A stretch of 64,000 bases of DNA from Neobacillus bataviensis (GTDB lineage Bacteria; Bacillota; Bacilli; Bacillales_B; DSM-18226): contig NZ_JAHXYW010000006.1 in assembly GCF_019969725.1 (NCBI RefSeq), positions 1 to 64,000 on the forward strand. Reading direction: 5' to 3'. Every line of letters begins with the position of its first letter. Position 1 is the stretch's first letter. The position numbers and the translations under genes are program-made. Under the pieces are notes generated by a model. That model was not told where the DNA came from, searched no databases, and saw only the letters and a list, made by a program, of their open reading frames with translations. Of the stretch, positions 17,335 to 25,443 are shown piece by piece.

Positions 17335-17670
17335 ATGCTAAATGGAAAAATAATTTTTCTTGCTGGCCACGCACGTCTGCCGCAAGGAATGGCGGCAAAA
17401 AGTGTCTTCGATACGTTAACAATTACAGCTGAAGTAGATATGAAATATGGTGTTATCTTAGAGGCATCTTGCACTCTAGCAACCGAACATGGGCGCGACT
17501 TTATTGGCCGTATATTAAGGGGCATTAGTTTAAAAGATGGGGTAGAAGATGCAATCGAAGAAATTGAAACCTACTACCGGGGCAAGGCAACAAATGCTAT
17601 TGTTGCGGCATTAAAGGATCTGGGCCTACATTTCCATCAAATAAAAACAGAAGAAATACAGAAGGTATAA
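17335..17670 (+). CDS. DUF3870 protein
   Basis: A 111-residue protein of the DUF3870 family, with FLAGHARLPQGMAAK near the N-terminus and LEASCTLATEHGRDFIGRIL (about residues 43-62). The family is unknown in function; conserved Cys, His and acidic residues invite a ligand- or metal-binding role, but that is a guess. GAGAGGAAGG precedes ATG. It is the last gene of the sigma-54 operon. Its fixed place in a catabolic operon suggests an auxiliary role in the pathway. Confidence 0.8.
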   Translation: MLNGKIIFLAGHARLPQGMAAKSVFDTLTITAEVDMKYGVILEASCTLATEHGRDFIGRILRGISLKDGVEDAIEEIETYYRGKATNAIVAALKDLGLHFHQIKTEEIQKV

Positions 17671-17691
17671 TCATTCTTATAAAATAACTAA

Positions 17692-17720
17692 TTGACAATC
17701 TATAATATACAAATTATACT
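17692..17720 (+). promoter_or_regulatory. Sigma-A promoter of csiD
   Basis: TTGACA (17692-17697), a 17-bp spacer and TATACT (17715-17720) form a near-consensus sigma-A promoter 22 bp after the DUF3870 stop. Transcription would start near 17727, giving a leader of about 263 nt before csiD. Confidence 0.8.
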
Positions 17721-17726
17721 AATAAT

Positions 17727-17933
17727 AGAAAATATTTCTAATACTTCCGCTTTCTGATATAACACCCCTTTCAGAACCGTGGATAGATTATAAATACTTG
17801 GAAACAGGAAATATAAATATCAATTAACTGCTAATTCATTGTGACTCTATTTACCATAGAGCTGTGAAGTGAATAAAGCCAGTTGTACATTGAGTCCCTG
17901 CTATTTTAGGGAACTTTGTGCAGCTGGCTTTTT
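17727..17933 (+). promoter_or_regulatory. Structured csiD leader ending in an intrinsic terminator
   Basis: From the inferred start the leader contains TTCTGA/TCAGAA (17752-17757 / 17771-17776), then a compound hairpin with outer ATTCATT/AGTGAAT (17834-17840 / 17868-17874) and inner CTCTAT/ATAGAG (17845-17850 / 17856-17861). A terminator then follows: AAGCCAGTTGTAC (17876-17888) with GTGCAGCTGGCTT (17918-17930) and five T. No gene lies between promoter and terminator, so the terminator must be an attenuator of csiD or an RNA 3' end. It does not look like the lysine riboswitch or a T-box. Confidence 0.6.
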
Positions 17934-17989
17934 ATATTCCTTGGCTTCCATATTTTTACCGATCTTACACAAAACTGGAGGAATGAAAA

Positions 17990-18934
17990 ATGGCAATTGT
18001 AGAAAAACAAAAACAAAGAGGAAAATTTGAAACAAAAACAAAAATGTATGAAGTGAACGTTCATCCACAAACAGACCGTCTATACTACATTCAACTTTCG
18101 AAAGAAGCAATTCAAGGGTTTTTAAATGCCGTCAAAGCAGAAAACTATTCGGTCCAGCATTTAGAATATACCCCATATGCCCGTCTTATTGTCGCTTCCA
18201 TGCTATTGGATCAAGTCGGTGATGAATTCGGCGAGTTACTGCGAAACATTGTTCATGACCGTGAATCAGGCGGGTTTACGATTGGCTTGGAAGGTGTTAC
18301 GAAGGATACAGATGAATACGTTATTTTTTCCACTGCAATTTCTTATTTATTAGGTTCATCAAACTTTGATTCGATGTCCGGTAAATATTACGCACGCTTT
18401 TCTGTCAAACATACCGATAACAGTGACTCCTATCTTCGTCAAGCCTATCGCTTATTCACTCTTCATACAGATGGGACTTTTGTGGATGAGCCAACCGATT
18501 GGCTGTTAATGATGAAAATGGTCGAGGAAAATGCCCGGGGCGGGGAATCCCGATTATTACACCTTGATGATTGGAAAGACCTTGATAAGTTTTTAAATCA
18601 TCCATTATCAAGCCATAAGTTTACTTATAAAGCACCATCAAGTAAAAATGTGGACCAAGAAATCCAGCGCTTAACCTTCTTCAATTACAATAATAAGCCT
18701 GGTGCATGTTTCATCGACCAATTTGTTTATCCTGAAACCATTGAAGAAGCTAAATACCTTCGTGACCTTTCACATTCATTGGAAACCGATGAGAGTGTTA
18801 CAGAGCTCGAGCTTCCAGTCGGGGATTTAGTTGTTATTAACAATATATTCTGGTTCCATGGGCGTGCAGCCTTTGAAGGAAATCCTAACCTGAACCGCGA
18901 ATTACTTCGACAGCGCGGACGTTTTAATCAATAA
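17990..18934 (+). CDS. csiD: Glutarate 2-hydroxylase (Fe(II)/2-oxoglutarate oxygenase)
   Basis: A 314-residue CsiD/GlaH protein. The iron ligands are His159 and Asp161 (HTDGTF) and His290 (FWFHGRAAF); Arg307 or Arg309 in LLRQRGRF would hold 2-oxoglutarate. CsiD converts glutarate to L-2-hydroxyglutarate with O2 and 2-oxoglutarate. Length and motif spacing match the family. AACTGGAGGAATG precedes ATG. It has its own sigma-A promoter and attenuator-like leader instead of simple inclusion in the sigma-54 operon, so glutarate entry is controlled separately. A terminator follows immediately. Confidence 0.93.
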   Translation: MAIVEKQKQRGKFETKTKMYEVNVHPQTDRLYYIQLSKEAIQGFLNAVKAENYSVQHLEYTPYARLIVASMLLDQVGDEFGELLRNIVHDRESGGFTIGLEGVTKDTDEYVIFSTAISYLLGSSNFDSMSGKYYARFSVKHTDNSDSYLRQAYRLFTLHTDGTFVDEPTDWLLMMKMVEENARGGESRLLHLDDWKDLDKFLNHPLSSHKFTYKAPSSKNVDQEIQRLTFFNYNNKPGACFIDQFVYPETIEEAKYLRDLSHSLETDESVTELELPVGDLVVINNIFWFHGRAAFEGNPNLNRELLRQRGRFNQ

Positions 18935-18950
18935 TTAACATCCTTAAGAG

Positions 18951-18988
18951 GACAAATCCATTTTGAACATGGATTTGTTCTTTTTTTT
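18951..18988 (+). terminator. csiD terminator
   Basis: GACAAATCCAT (18951-18961) pairs with ATGGATTTGTT (18969-18979) and is followed by eight T. A second GC-rich hairpin without a T run (GCCAGGC 18997-19003 / GCCTGGC 19009-19015) follows. Confidence 0.85.
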
Positions 18989-19158
18989 CCTCAAAAGCCA
19001 GGCGGCAAGCCTGGCCAAGGTAACTTGCCTTCGCCATCTTTAGACATTATCTCTCATAGAATATCAAAATTCCCTAACATATTATTCTTATAAACTGATA
19101 TACTTAATATTGTAATTATTAATATTTCTGACAAATACTTCCAAGGGGGTTAATTGGA

Positions 19159-19500
19159 ATGGAATGGTTTTTGAAAGTTGTAAAGAATTATGCTGGCTTC
19201 GAAGGAAGAGCACGCCGTAAGGAATATTGGATGTTTATTCTTTTCTATTTCATCTTTGACGTTATACTTGCGATTATAGAAAATGTCCTAGGCCTTAATA
19301 ATATTTTAACGGGACTCTATGGTTTGGCTTTATTGTTACCAACGCTAGCTGTTACAGCGCGCCGACTTCATGATACCGGAAGAAGCGGATGGATGCAGCT
19401 GATTGGGCTCATTCCGTTAGTCGGCTGGATTATTGTCCTTGTCTTTTTGTGCCAAGACAGCCAAGGCGACAATCGATTTGGTGAAAATCCTAAATATTAG
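19159..19500 (+). CDS. DUF805 membrane protein
   Basis: A 113-residue DUF805 protein: FEGRARRKEYWMFILF near the N-terminus, three transmembrane segments, RRLHDTGRSGWMQL in the middle, and GDNRFGENP at the C-terminus, all typical. Function of the family is unknown (YhaH-like inner-membrane protein). AAGGGGG lies upstream of ATG. It is closed by a strong terminator and is apparently monocistronic. Confidence 0.9.
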   Translation: MEWFLKVVKNYAGFEGRARRKEYWMFILFYFIFDVILAIIENVLGLNNILTGLYGLALLLPTLAVTARRLHDTGRSGWMQLIGLIPLVGWIIVLVFLCQDSQGDNRFGENPKY

Positions 19501-19514
19501 TTTTAAAAAGGAGG

Positions 19515-19541
19515 AAGCTGCCGCTATGGGCAGCTTTTTCT
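19515..19541 (+). terminator. Terminator after DUF805 gene
   Basis: AAGCTGCC (19515-19522) pairs with GGCAGCTT (19529-19536), followed by TTTTT. Confidence 0.85.
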
Positions 19542-19548
19542 AATTTTT

Positions 19549-20049
19549 TTAAGTGAGCTTTTTCTTTTTCCAAGGCTTTAAAAAGGAAATGATAAAAATA
19601 AAAGCGGTGACGGCCACTTGGAAAATGACAGCATATTGCCTTATTTCGTGATTTTGGATAAAAACGGGATTATTCAAAGCCAATTCTTTTTGAGTTTCCA
19701 ATAATTCCATATTTGCCACCATCAACTTGTCCACCACAAAAATCCCTACAATGGTCTGAATGATATACAGAATAAATTTAACGCCAACCCATCCATGCTT
19801 AAAAAATCCCCAATTTGTAAAAAACCCGTAAGTGAAACCAACTAATAATGTTCCAACCGCGCCCCATCTGACGATATTATCACTAATAACAATCATGTTT
19901 TTATAGCCAAGATAGGATTCATCATATTTTGAAAAATCAATGTGCAGATTTAAGGCGATTGAACTTAAAATACCGCCAAAAAATAATATCACTAGAAAAA
20001 CATGGATTATTTTCAGCCACTTCATGCCCTTAGGACCTATTTTTTTCAA
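19549..20049 (-). CDS. Four-TM membrane protein, DUF2269-like
   Basis: A 166-residue protein with four hydrophobic segments (about 11-32, 60-80, 87-108, 135-158). WLKIIHVFLVILFFGGILSS at the N-terminus is like the DUF2269 / copper-resistance-D-like membrane group, where the His could bind haem or metal; I cannot confirm the family. It converges on the DUF805 gene and is separated from the divergent MocR-type regulator by about 200 bp. Confidence 0.55.
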   Translation of the reverse strand: MKKIGPKGMKWLKIIHVFLVILFFGGILSSIALNLHIDFSKYDESYLGYKNMIVISDNIVRWGAVGTLLVGFTYGFFTNWGFFKHGWVGVKFILYIIQTIVGIFVVDKLMVANMELLETQKELALNNPVFIQNHEIRQYAVIFQVAVTAFIFIISFLKPWKKKKLT

Positions 20050-20248
20050 CTTATTTATCCCCCTAATAAGATGCTCTTTGAACAGCTTTTATTTTAATAG
20101 GAAGAAAATGAATTAAAAATGTGCCAGAGACTTAATTGTCTCTACGCCTGTGGTCCTAATTTTCAAAATCTGCGTCCGCAATGAATTATATATCGAAAAA
20201 GTTTACAATATGTAAGAAGAGACTAATTAAAATCAAAGGATGTAGCAA

Positions 20249-21685
20249 ATGGATTGGAAACCGGACCGAGAATCGAAAATACCCATTTATAAACAACTTG
20301 CTATGTATATTGAGAACGGGATTGCTGATGGGACATTTCCGCATGACAAGCCCTTGCCTTCTGAAAGAGGTTTGGCGAAAGAGCTTGGAGTAAACAGAAG
20401 CACCGTCGTCGCGGCCTATGACGAGCTGGAATCCAATGGACTCATCGATCGGAACCGTGGCAGCGGAACAACCGTCAGTAAAGATATTTGGGGGTTGGCC
20501 AAAAAACGGATTCCTAGCTGGAACCGGTATATTGAGGCTGGGTCGTTTCTGCCGAATTTGCCTGTCACGCAAAGAATCCATAAAGAAATGGCAGACCATA
20601 AACTTATCAATTTAGCGAGCGGGGAATTATCTGAGGACCTGTTTCCGCTGACTTCGCTAAGAGAAATTACGGCCAACCGATCCTTTATCGGAACCTTGGG
20701 TTACGACCATCCGCAGGGAAATGTGATCCTCCGGCAGACCCTTACGAATCATGTGAAACAGTTTCGCGGCATCGAAACCCATCCATCTAAGATCTTAATG
20801 ACATCGGGAGCACAGCAGGCCTTGCATCTGGTGGTTCAATGTTTGTTAAAACCAGGCGACGCCGTGGCAATTGAAAATCCTTCCTATCATTACAATCTTC
20901 CTGTTTTTAAATCTGCAGGCATTAAAACCTATTATTTAAAAGGGGACAAGGACGGAATAAACCCTGATGACATCACCACTTTATATAAAAAGCATAGAAT
21001 TAGAATGATTTTTTTGAATCCTATTTTTCAAAATCCCACAGGGACGCTTATGCCCGTCGAACGGAGAAAAAGGATTCTTGAATTGTCTTCTGAATACGGG
21101 ATTCCGGTCGTGGAGGACGATCCGTACAGCCTTACCTCTTTCAATGGAGAAAAAATCGAAACGCTCAAATCATTGGACCAGCATGGGAATGTTTTATATA
21201 TAAGCTCCCTGACAAAAATAGTGGCATCAGGTTTGCGAATCGGCTGGATCATCGGACCAAAGGCAGTGATCGAAAGGCTGGCAGACGCCAAGCACCAGGT
21301 CGACTTCGGACATGCCAGTTACTCTCAATGGATTGCCAATGATTTTTTAGAATCAAAGGAGTTTGAATCCCACATCGGGAATTTAGTGAAGCAGTTAGAA
21401 AGTCGAAGAGACCAAATGGTTGCCAGCTTTCACAGCTTTTTAAAAAATCAGGTCGAATTTCATATCCCAGAGGGCGGCATTCATTTGTGGTGCAGGATCA
21501 AAAAAGAGTTTAATGAAACTCAATTGTTAGAGGAATCGATTAAAAGGGGAGTCATCTATGTTCCTGGAACAACCATGGGGACGGAAAAGGGATTTGCCCG
21601 GTTTACCTTTGCGAGGGAAAAAGAAGATATGATAAATGAAGGGATAAAGAGGTTTACGGATGCTCTAACGGTTGTTTCGACCTAA
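20249..21685 (+). CDS. MocR/GabR-type PLP-dependent transcription regulator
   Basis: A 478-residue GntR-aminotransferase fusion. The N-terminal winged helix (about 1-80) has IPIYKQLAMYIENGIADG and PSERGLAKELGVNRSTVVAAY. The C-terminal fold-type I domain (about 110-478) has the PLP Lys in SSLTKIVASGLRIGW. Such regulators (GabR, PdxR, TauR) sense amino compounds through PLP. AAAGGATG precedes ATG. It is 1.3 kb from csiD, so control of the amino-acid island is possible but unsupported. Confidence 0.88.
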   Translation: MDWKPDRESKIPIYKQLAMYIENGIADGTFPHDKPLPSERGLAKELGVNRSTVVAAYDELESNGLIDRNRGSGTTVSKDIWGLAKKRIPSWNRYIEAGSFLPNLPVTQRIHKEMADHKLINLASGELSEDLFPLTSLREITANRSFIGTLGYDHPQGNVILRQTLTNHVKQFRGIETHPSKILMTSGAQQALHLVVQCLLKPGDAVAIENPSYHYNLPVFKSAGIKTYYLKGDKDGINPDDITTLYKKHRIRMIFLNPIFQNPTGTLMPVERRKRILELSSEYGIPVVEDDPYSLTSFNGEKIETLKSLDQHGNVLYISSLTKIVASGLRIGWIIGPKAVIERLADAKHQVDFGHASYSQWIANDFLESKEFESHIGNLVKQLESRRDQMVASFHSFLKNQVEFHIPEGGIHLWCRIKKEFNETQLLEESIKRGVIYVPGTTMGTEKGFARFTFAREKEDMINEGIKRFTDALTVVST

Positions 21686-21784
21686 TGTGTATTCTCCTAA
21701 AATGTAACAACTTGCCGAAATTAGGACATTCTCTAATTGTATGGTACACTTGTTTTACCATTTGATTTACTGTTTTTTAATGTT

Positions 21785-21813
21785 CCCTGCTCATTTATGA
21801 GTAGGGTTTTTTT
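21785..21813 (+). terminator. Terminator after the MocR-type gene
   Basis: CCCTGCTCA (21785-21793) pairs with TGAGTAGGG (21798-21806, one G-U) and is followed by seven T. It lies 100 bp after the stop. Confidence 0.75.
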
Positions 21814-21834
21814 GTTTTTTTATAAAAATAAAAA

Positions 21835-21855
21835 AGCCTCTAAAATTTAGAGGCT
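21835..21855 (-). terminator. Cold-shock gene terminator
   Basis: AGCCTCTAAA (21835-21844) pairs with TTTAGAGGCT (21846-21855); on the minus strand T-rich sequence follows. It lies 16 bp after the csp stop. Confidence 0.8.
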
Positions 21856-21870
21856 AATTCTATATCTATA

Positions 21871-22071
21871 TTACGCTTTACGAACGTTAGCTGCTTGTGC
21901 ACCACGTTGACCTTGCTCAACGTCGAAAGTCACTTCTTGACCTTCTTCTAATGTTTTGTAGCCTTCGCCTTGGATAGCTGAGAAATGGACGAATACGTCT
22001 TCTCCACCTTCACGCTCGATGAATCCGAATCCTTTTTCGCCGTTAAACCATTTTACTTTGCCTTTTTCCAT
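21871..22071 (-). CDS. Cold-shock protein, CspA/CspB family
   Basis: A 66-residue single cold-shock domain, the normal family length. RNP1 is KGFGFIE (about residues 13-19) and RNP2 is VFVHF (about 26-30). It binds single-stranded RNA and DNA and melts secondary structure. GGAGG is well placed. The roughly 130 nt upstream form a likely structured leader (GTGTGTACTAACACAC near 22091-22106), as is usual for cold-regulated csp genes. Confidence 0.95.
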   Translation of the reverse strand: MEKGKVKWFNGEKGFGFIEREGGEDVFVHFSAIQGEGYKTLEEGQEVTFDVEQGQRGAQAANVRKA

Positions 22072-22426
22072 TTTTGTTGCCTCCTAGTGTGTTAGTACAC
22101 ACATTGTATTACTATCCTTGCTCTCAGTGATCTTCAAGACGAAAGTCAGTACTAATACATCTTTCTTTACACCGAACAAAAATAATTCCTCTTTATAGTA
22201 GCACTATTCAAAAGCATTAGCAAGGGGACGACCGGCTATGGGCACCAAAAATGGTGGGATATCCCAATGGAATAGTGAAATTTATTGCCCAGATACCTTT
22301 GTAGGGAATGTTTTCTGATTGCAATTATAATCATTTAAAGGAAAAAAGAACCTTTTCCAATTATTTATTTTTGGTGTTCCAAAATTCCTTTTTTCACATA
22401 AGCTTATGGATAAGGAGTGGAATGTT
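22072..22426. other. Intergenic region: csp leader and promoter area
   Basis: The first 130 bases hold the probable untranslated csp leader on the minus strand, with a TATAAA-like -10 near 22190-22200. The rest contains no convincing gene; a small inverted repeat CACCAAAAATGGTG lies near 22240. Confidence 0.35.
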
Positions 22427-22720
22427 ATGGAACATGAACAGTTTGATACCGAAACGCTTAAGCTTATTAAAAATAGACTTGATTATATTCACTTCATTGC
22501 TAAACGTTACAACAGTGATAACCCTGAATTAATGGACACAATTGAAAGCTTAGCTACAGTGGCAAACATGTTTGCAAGGATAAAATTAGAAGAATTATCC
22601 GGTAAAGTAGAAACGAAGAGCCCTCAAGGTTACATTGTAAGCAGACTGGGAAATTCATACTCAAGAATGAAAGAGTATGAAAAACAAAAAGACAAAGGGT
22701 TTCCAGACTGGAAGCTCTGA
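22427..22720 (+). CDS. Small helical hypothetical protein
   Basis: A 97-residue, soluble, charged protein predicted to be helical, ending KGFPDWKL. ATG 22427 follows AAGGAGTGG by 6 nt; an ATG at 22406 overlaps no ribosome site. No family recognised. It is closed by its own terminator. Confidence 0.65.
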   Translation: MEHEQFDTETLKLIKNRLDYIHFIAKRYNSDNPELMDTIESLATVANMFARIKLEELSGKVETKSPQGYIVSRLGNSYSRMKEYEKQKDKGFPDWKL

Positions 22721-22721
22721 T

Positions 22722-22755
22722 AAAGGTGACAGTTTACATAACTGTTGCCTTTTTT
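22722..22755 (+). terminator. Terminator after the 97-residue protein gene
   Basis: AAAGGTGACAGTT (22722-22734) pairs with AACTGTTGCCTTT, followed by T residues. Confidence 0.75.
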
Positions 22756-22803
22756 CAGAGTTACAACCTAATGTCTGATTGGGATTAAGACCGCCTCAAA
22801 ATA

Positions 22804-22833
22804 TTGGCCAAACCAATCACGTATTGGTATAAT
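22804..22833 (+). promoter_or_regulatory. Sigma-A promoter, extended -10
   Basis: TTGGCC (22804-22809), 18 bp, TATAAT (22828-22833), with TG one base before the -10. It precedes the small membrane protein gene by 23 bp. Confidence 0.6.
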
Positions 22834-22855
22834 TTGGTTAAAGAGAGGTGTCTTT

Positions 22856-23131
22856 ATGAAAATGCTGAGTAAACTTTCTATTTTATTTGCTGTTATAGGT
22901 GTCCTGCTTCTCGGTTCCTCTTATATGAATCCAAGTCACTTTGAGCCTCTAATGGTATCAGGATTTGGTGTATTGTTTATTGGCTTTTTGTTAAGTTTTG
23001 GAGCTATGTTTAAAAAAGAACAGGGAAAAATAAAATTTTTTGCCGCAGCGGCATTTTTCCTCTTGAGTTTTATTATTACTTGGAATGACCCATTCCAAAT
23101 TATAAGAATATTAACTTGGATTAAAAATTAA
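22856..23131 (+). CDS. Small three-TM membrane protein
   Basis: A 91-residue hydrophobic protein with segments at about 6-24, 31-50 and 59-78. AGAGGTG precedes ATG and a good promoter lies upstream. Not recognised; no partner genes. Confidence 0.65.
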   Translation: MKMLSKLSILFAVIGVLLLGSSYMNPSHFEPLMVSGFGVLFIGFLLSFGAMFKKEQGKIKFFAAAAFFLLSFIITWNDPFQIIRILTWIKN

Positions 23132-23150
23132 TAGAGCCATACAAACAAAA

Positions 23151-23185
23151 AATGGACCCGCTCAAATGTTACGAGCAGGTCCATT
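23151..23185. terminator. Terminator shared by convergent genes
   Basis: AATGGACCCGCTC (23151-23163) pairs with GAGCAGGTCCATT (23173-23185). The long A run on its left gives a T run on the minus strand, so it mainly serves the YfmQ gene. Confidence 0.8.
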
Positions 23186-23201
23186 ATTGTTTGCAAAGAT
23201 T

Positions 23202-23636
23202 TTAAGATACATCTCCAGTTACCGACAAAGACCGTTTTTGAAGATAATCAGAAAAAAGACTGTACGCGATTACCTTTTTCTTAGACTGCTTAACTACATC
23301 AACATGATCCTCATGGGTGTAAACAAATAACCTGCCGCTCTTGGTATCAATGACCAACGGAGTATCCCCGTTCTCCGGATGCAAATAAAAATCCTCAGTC
23401 CCTGGATAAATATATTGCTGCTTCATAAATATTGCTTCATTAAAAGAATGGATAATTTGAGTTTTGTCTTCATCTTCTAAGTTATATCCATCATAGGTTA
23501 TGGTTACATCTTCTGCGCTAAGCTTTGAATGAACTTGAAATTTGCTCATAAGCCAGTTCACAGGGCCGGTCGGAAGACAGGTCATCAAAATTTTAACAAG
23601 ACTTATAAGAATAATCGAAACCACAGTCCAAGTCAT
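23202..23636 (-). CDS. yfmQ: YfmQ family protein
   Basis: A 144-residue protein with one N-terminal transmembrane segment (about 2-20) and a soluble domain containing VNWLMSKFQVHSKLS, YDGYNLEDEDK, FNEAIFM and VIAYSL, which I recognise as Bacillus YfmQ. Function unknown. The third ATG (23636) has the best distance from GGAG. It follows the small gene at 23843 on the same strand, so the two may be cotranscribed. Confidence 0.7.
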   Translation of the reverse strand: MTWTVVSIILISLVKILMTCLPTGPVNWLMSKFQVHSKLSAEDVTITYDGYNLEDEDKTQIIHSFNEAIFMKQQYIYPGTEDFYLHPENGDTPLVIDTKSGRLFVYTHEDHVDVVKQSKKKVIAYSLFSDYLQKRSLSVTGDVS

Positions 23637-23651
23637 ACTCATCATCTCCGT

Positions 23652-23843
23652 TTAAGTCAACCAAATGTAAATCCCTAAAGAAACTAAAGCGATAAAAATA
23701 ATAACCACATATATTAACGTTAAATTAGTCGTATTTCTTTTGGTTGAACCTCTATAGTTTTCGTCAGGCTTCCTCGTAAGTATTAGAGTTGAAACCACTG
23801 AAAAAATTAAGATCAATATGACCAAACCAAACATTATTTTCAT
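23652..23843 (-). CDS. Small two-TM protein upstream of YfmQ gene
   Basis: A 63-residue protein starting MKIMFGLVILILIFSV, with two transmembrane segments joined by a polar loop (RKPDENYRGSTKRN). AGAGGTGCAGT precedes ATG 23843; a longer frame to 23924 lacks a ribosome site. It ends 15 bp before the YfmQ gene. Unknown function. Confidence 0.6.
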   Translation of the reverse strand: MKIMFGLVILILIFSVVSTLILTRKPDENYRGSTKRNTTNLTLIYVVIIFIALVSLGIYIWLT

Positions 23844-23965
23844 ACTGCACCTCTTATTAGTGTTATAAATTAATAACAAATATATAATAACGCAACCGGT
23901 GTGTTTAATGACCATCCAATTCATCGGAAATTAGACCATCCACTTTCTGCAAGCAAAATAAAAAA

Positions 23966-23982
23966 GCTGCACCAATGGCAGC
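23966..23982 (-). terminator. Hydrolase terminator
   Basis: GCTGC (23966-23970) and GCAGC (23978-23982) form the stem; on the minus strand it is followed by TTTTTTATTTT. It lies 10 bp after the hydrolase stop. Confidence 0.65.
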
Positions 23983-23991
23983 CGACTCCTA

Positions 23992-24771
23992 TTAAACAAA
24001 TTGTGCCAAAACCTGATTAAACCGATCACGCTCTTCCCAGAAAGGACCATGGCCACTATATTGAAACGGGACAAGCTGGGAATTTCTTATCTTATGATTC
24101 ATTTCCTGTGCTTGAGCAAACGGAATCACTTTGTCATGAACACCGTGAATAATTAAAGTGGGCGCATTTATTTTGGGAAGATCCTCAAAAAGCGTCTCAT
24201 CTCTTAATAATACAACGACTGCAGCAGTCGACCAGCCAGCCGCCTGTAACCCCATTTGAAAAAACCAGTCTGAGAATCTTGGTGTTATATATTGAAAGAA
24301 AAAGCTATCCGTCACTTCCTGCATCATCTTCGGGCGGTCGTTTAAGGTTTCCTTAAGGAATTTATTGGCCGTTTCCTTTGTAAAGCCTGTGGGAGCGGCA
24401 GCGTCAACAAGGACGAGCCTGGACACCTCGTAACCGTTGTGGCGGGTCATATATCGAAGCGCGATCGCTCCTCCGGTGGAGTGGCCAACGAGTGAGACAT
24501 TTTGCAATTGTAATGTACCAACAACCGCGCGAATATCATCTGCCAGTCTGTTAAAAGTGTATCCACTGATTGGCTTATCTGAATTCCCGAAGCCCCTCCA
24601 ATCAATCCCAATACAGCGGTAACCCATTGCAGGAAGAACATCAAACTGATATTCAAACTGTTTATGGGAGAGCGGCCAGCCATGAATAAAGACAATGGTC
24701 TTGCTTCCGCTTGGGTTAATATCTTCAACATATAAATTTACACCCGGTTCTACCGTAACAAAGTACCCCAT
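23992..24771 (-). CDS. Alpha/beta hydrolase, haloperoxidase/esterase-like
   Basis: A 259-residue alpha/beta hydrolase. FIHGWPLSHKQFEYQ gives the oxyanion region, GHSTGG the nucleophilic Ser (about residue 94), and HGVHDKVIP and SGHGPFWEE the acid and His of the triad. The pattern resembles cofactor-free haloperoxidase-type esterases. ATG 24771 follows GGAGGAATCGGG; the ATG at 24792 does not fit. Substrate unknown; single-gene unit. Confidence 0.85.
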   Translation of the reverse strand: MGYFVTVEPGVNLYVEDINPSGSKTIVFIHGWPLSHKQFEYQFDVLPAMGYRCIGIDWRGFGNSDKPISGYTFNRLADDIRAVVGTLQLQNVSLVGHSTGGAIALRYMTRHNGYEVSRLVLVDAAAPTGFTKETANKFLKETLNDRPKMMQEVTDSFFFQYITPRFSDWFFQMGLQAAGWSTAAVVVLLRDETLFEDLPKINAPTLIIHGVHDKVIPFAQAQEMNHKIRNSQLVPFQYSGHGPFWEERDRFNQVLAQFV

Positions 24772-24942
24772 CCCGATTCCTCCGTTTTTCATATCGTTTT
24801 AAGCATAAGGTATTCTTATAGGCAGATTTGGGTGAGTGCCTATGCGGGTATCCAACAAAGTTCTTATGCGATTTTTATAAATTTTTCCATAAATGGGTAT
24901 TATACAATATACATTCAATTTCCTATGTTGTGAGGCGTAAAA

Positions 24943-25443
24943 ATGGCTGAAATTATTGGGGTCAGTTCTTGGGTATTTGCGGGTATTCGTTGGGGCGACT
25001 GGAGAAACTGGCGCAGTTATTATGGAACGATACTTTATTTCATTCTTGGCGACGTTCTTTATTATTATGTCAGTTATAATCACCGGCTCTGGTCACTCAT
25101 CCCTACATGGCCGCTAAAAAACGAACTGACATGTATAGCCGGTGAGTTTATTGTATTTACCAGCACGATATTGATCTTTTTAGGAAGGTATCCAGCTCAC
25201 CGTTTACTATCGGCTTGGTGGACCGCGCTTTGGGTCATCATTTACACCGCAAATGAATGGATATTATTAAAAATAGGAACTTTTAGATATGAACACGGTT
25301 GGACGCTATTCCACTCGTTTTTATTTAATATCCTATTGTTCACTCTTCTTCGGTTGCATCATAAAAAGCCAGTGTTTACCATCTTAATTTCCATCCCGAT
25401 ATCCATCCTACTGATTTACCTGAACTCTATACCGATCAAATAA
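24943..25443 (+). CDS. CBO0543-like membrane protein
   Basis: A 166-residue protein with five hydrophobic segments. WRNWRSYYGTILYFILGD, WIPTWPL-like text (LIPTWPLKNEL), and YEHGWTLFHSFLFN are like the CBO0543 group, though more diverged than those at 660 and 32876. GAGGCG precedes ATG. Divergent from the hydrolase gene. Function unknown. Confidence 0.6.
   Translation: MAEIIGVSSWVFAGIRWGDWRNWRSYYGTILYFILGDVLYYYVSYNHRLWSLIPTWPLKNELTCIAGEFIVFTSTILIFLGRYPAHRLLSAWWTALWVIIYTANEWILLKIGTFRYEHGWTLFHSFLFNILLFTLLRLHHKKPVFTILISIPISILLIYLNSIPIK

Noticed and set aside
17727..17989. Lysine riboswitch (L box) or T-box before csiD
   Set aside because: None of the L-box core segments (such as AGAGGTGC) nor a T-box GGTGGNACCGCG-like segment is visible.
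21721..21813. Separate small RNA between the MocR-type gene and csp
   Set aside because: A weak -10 and a terminator are present, but the hairpin is explained as the MocR-type gene's terminator.
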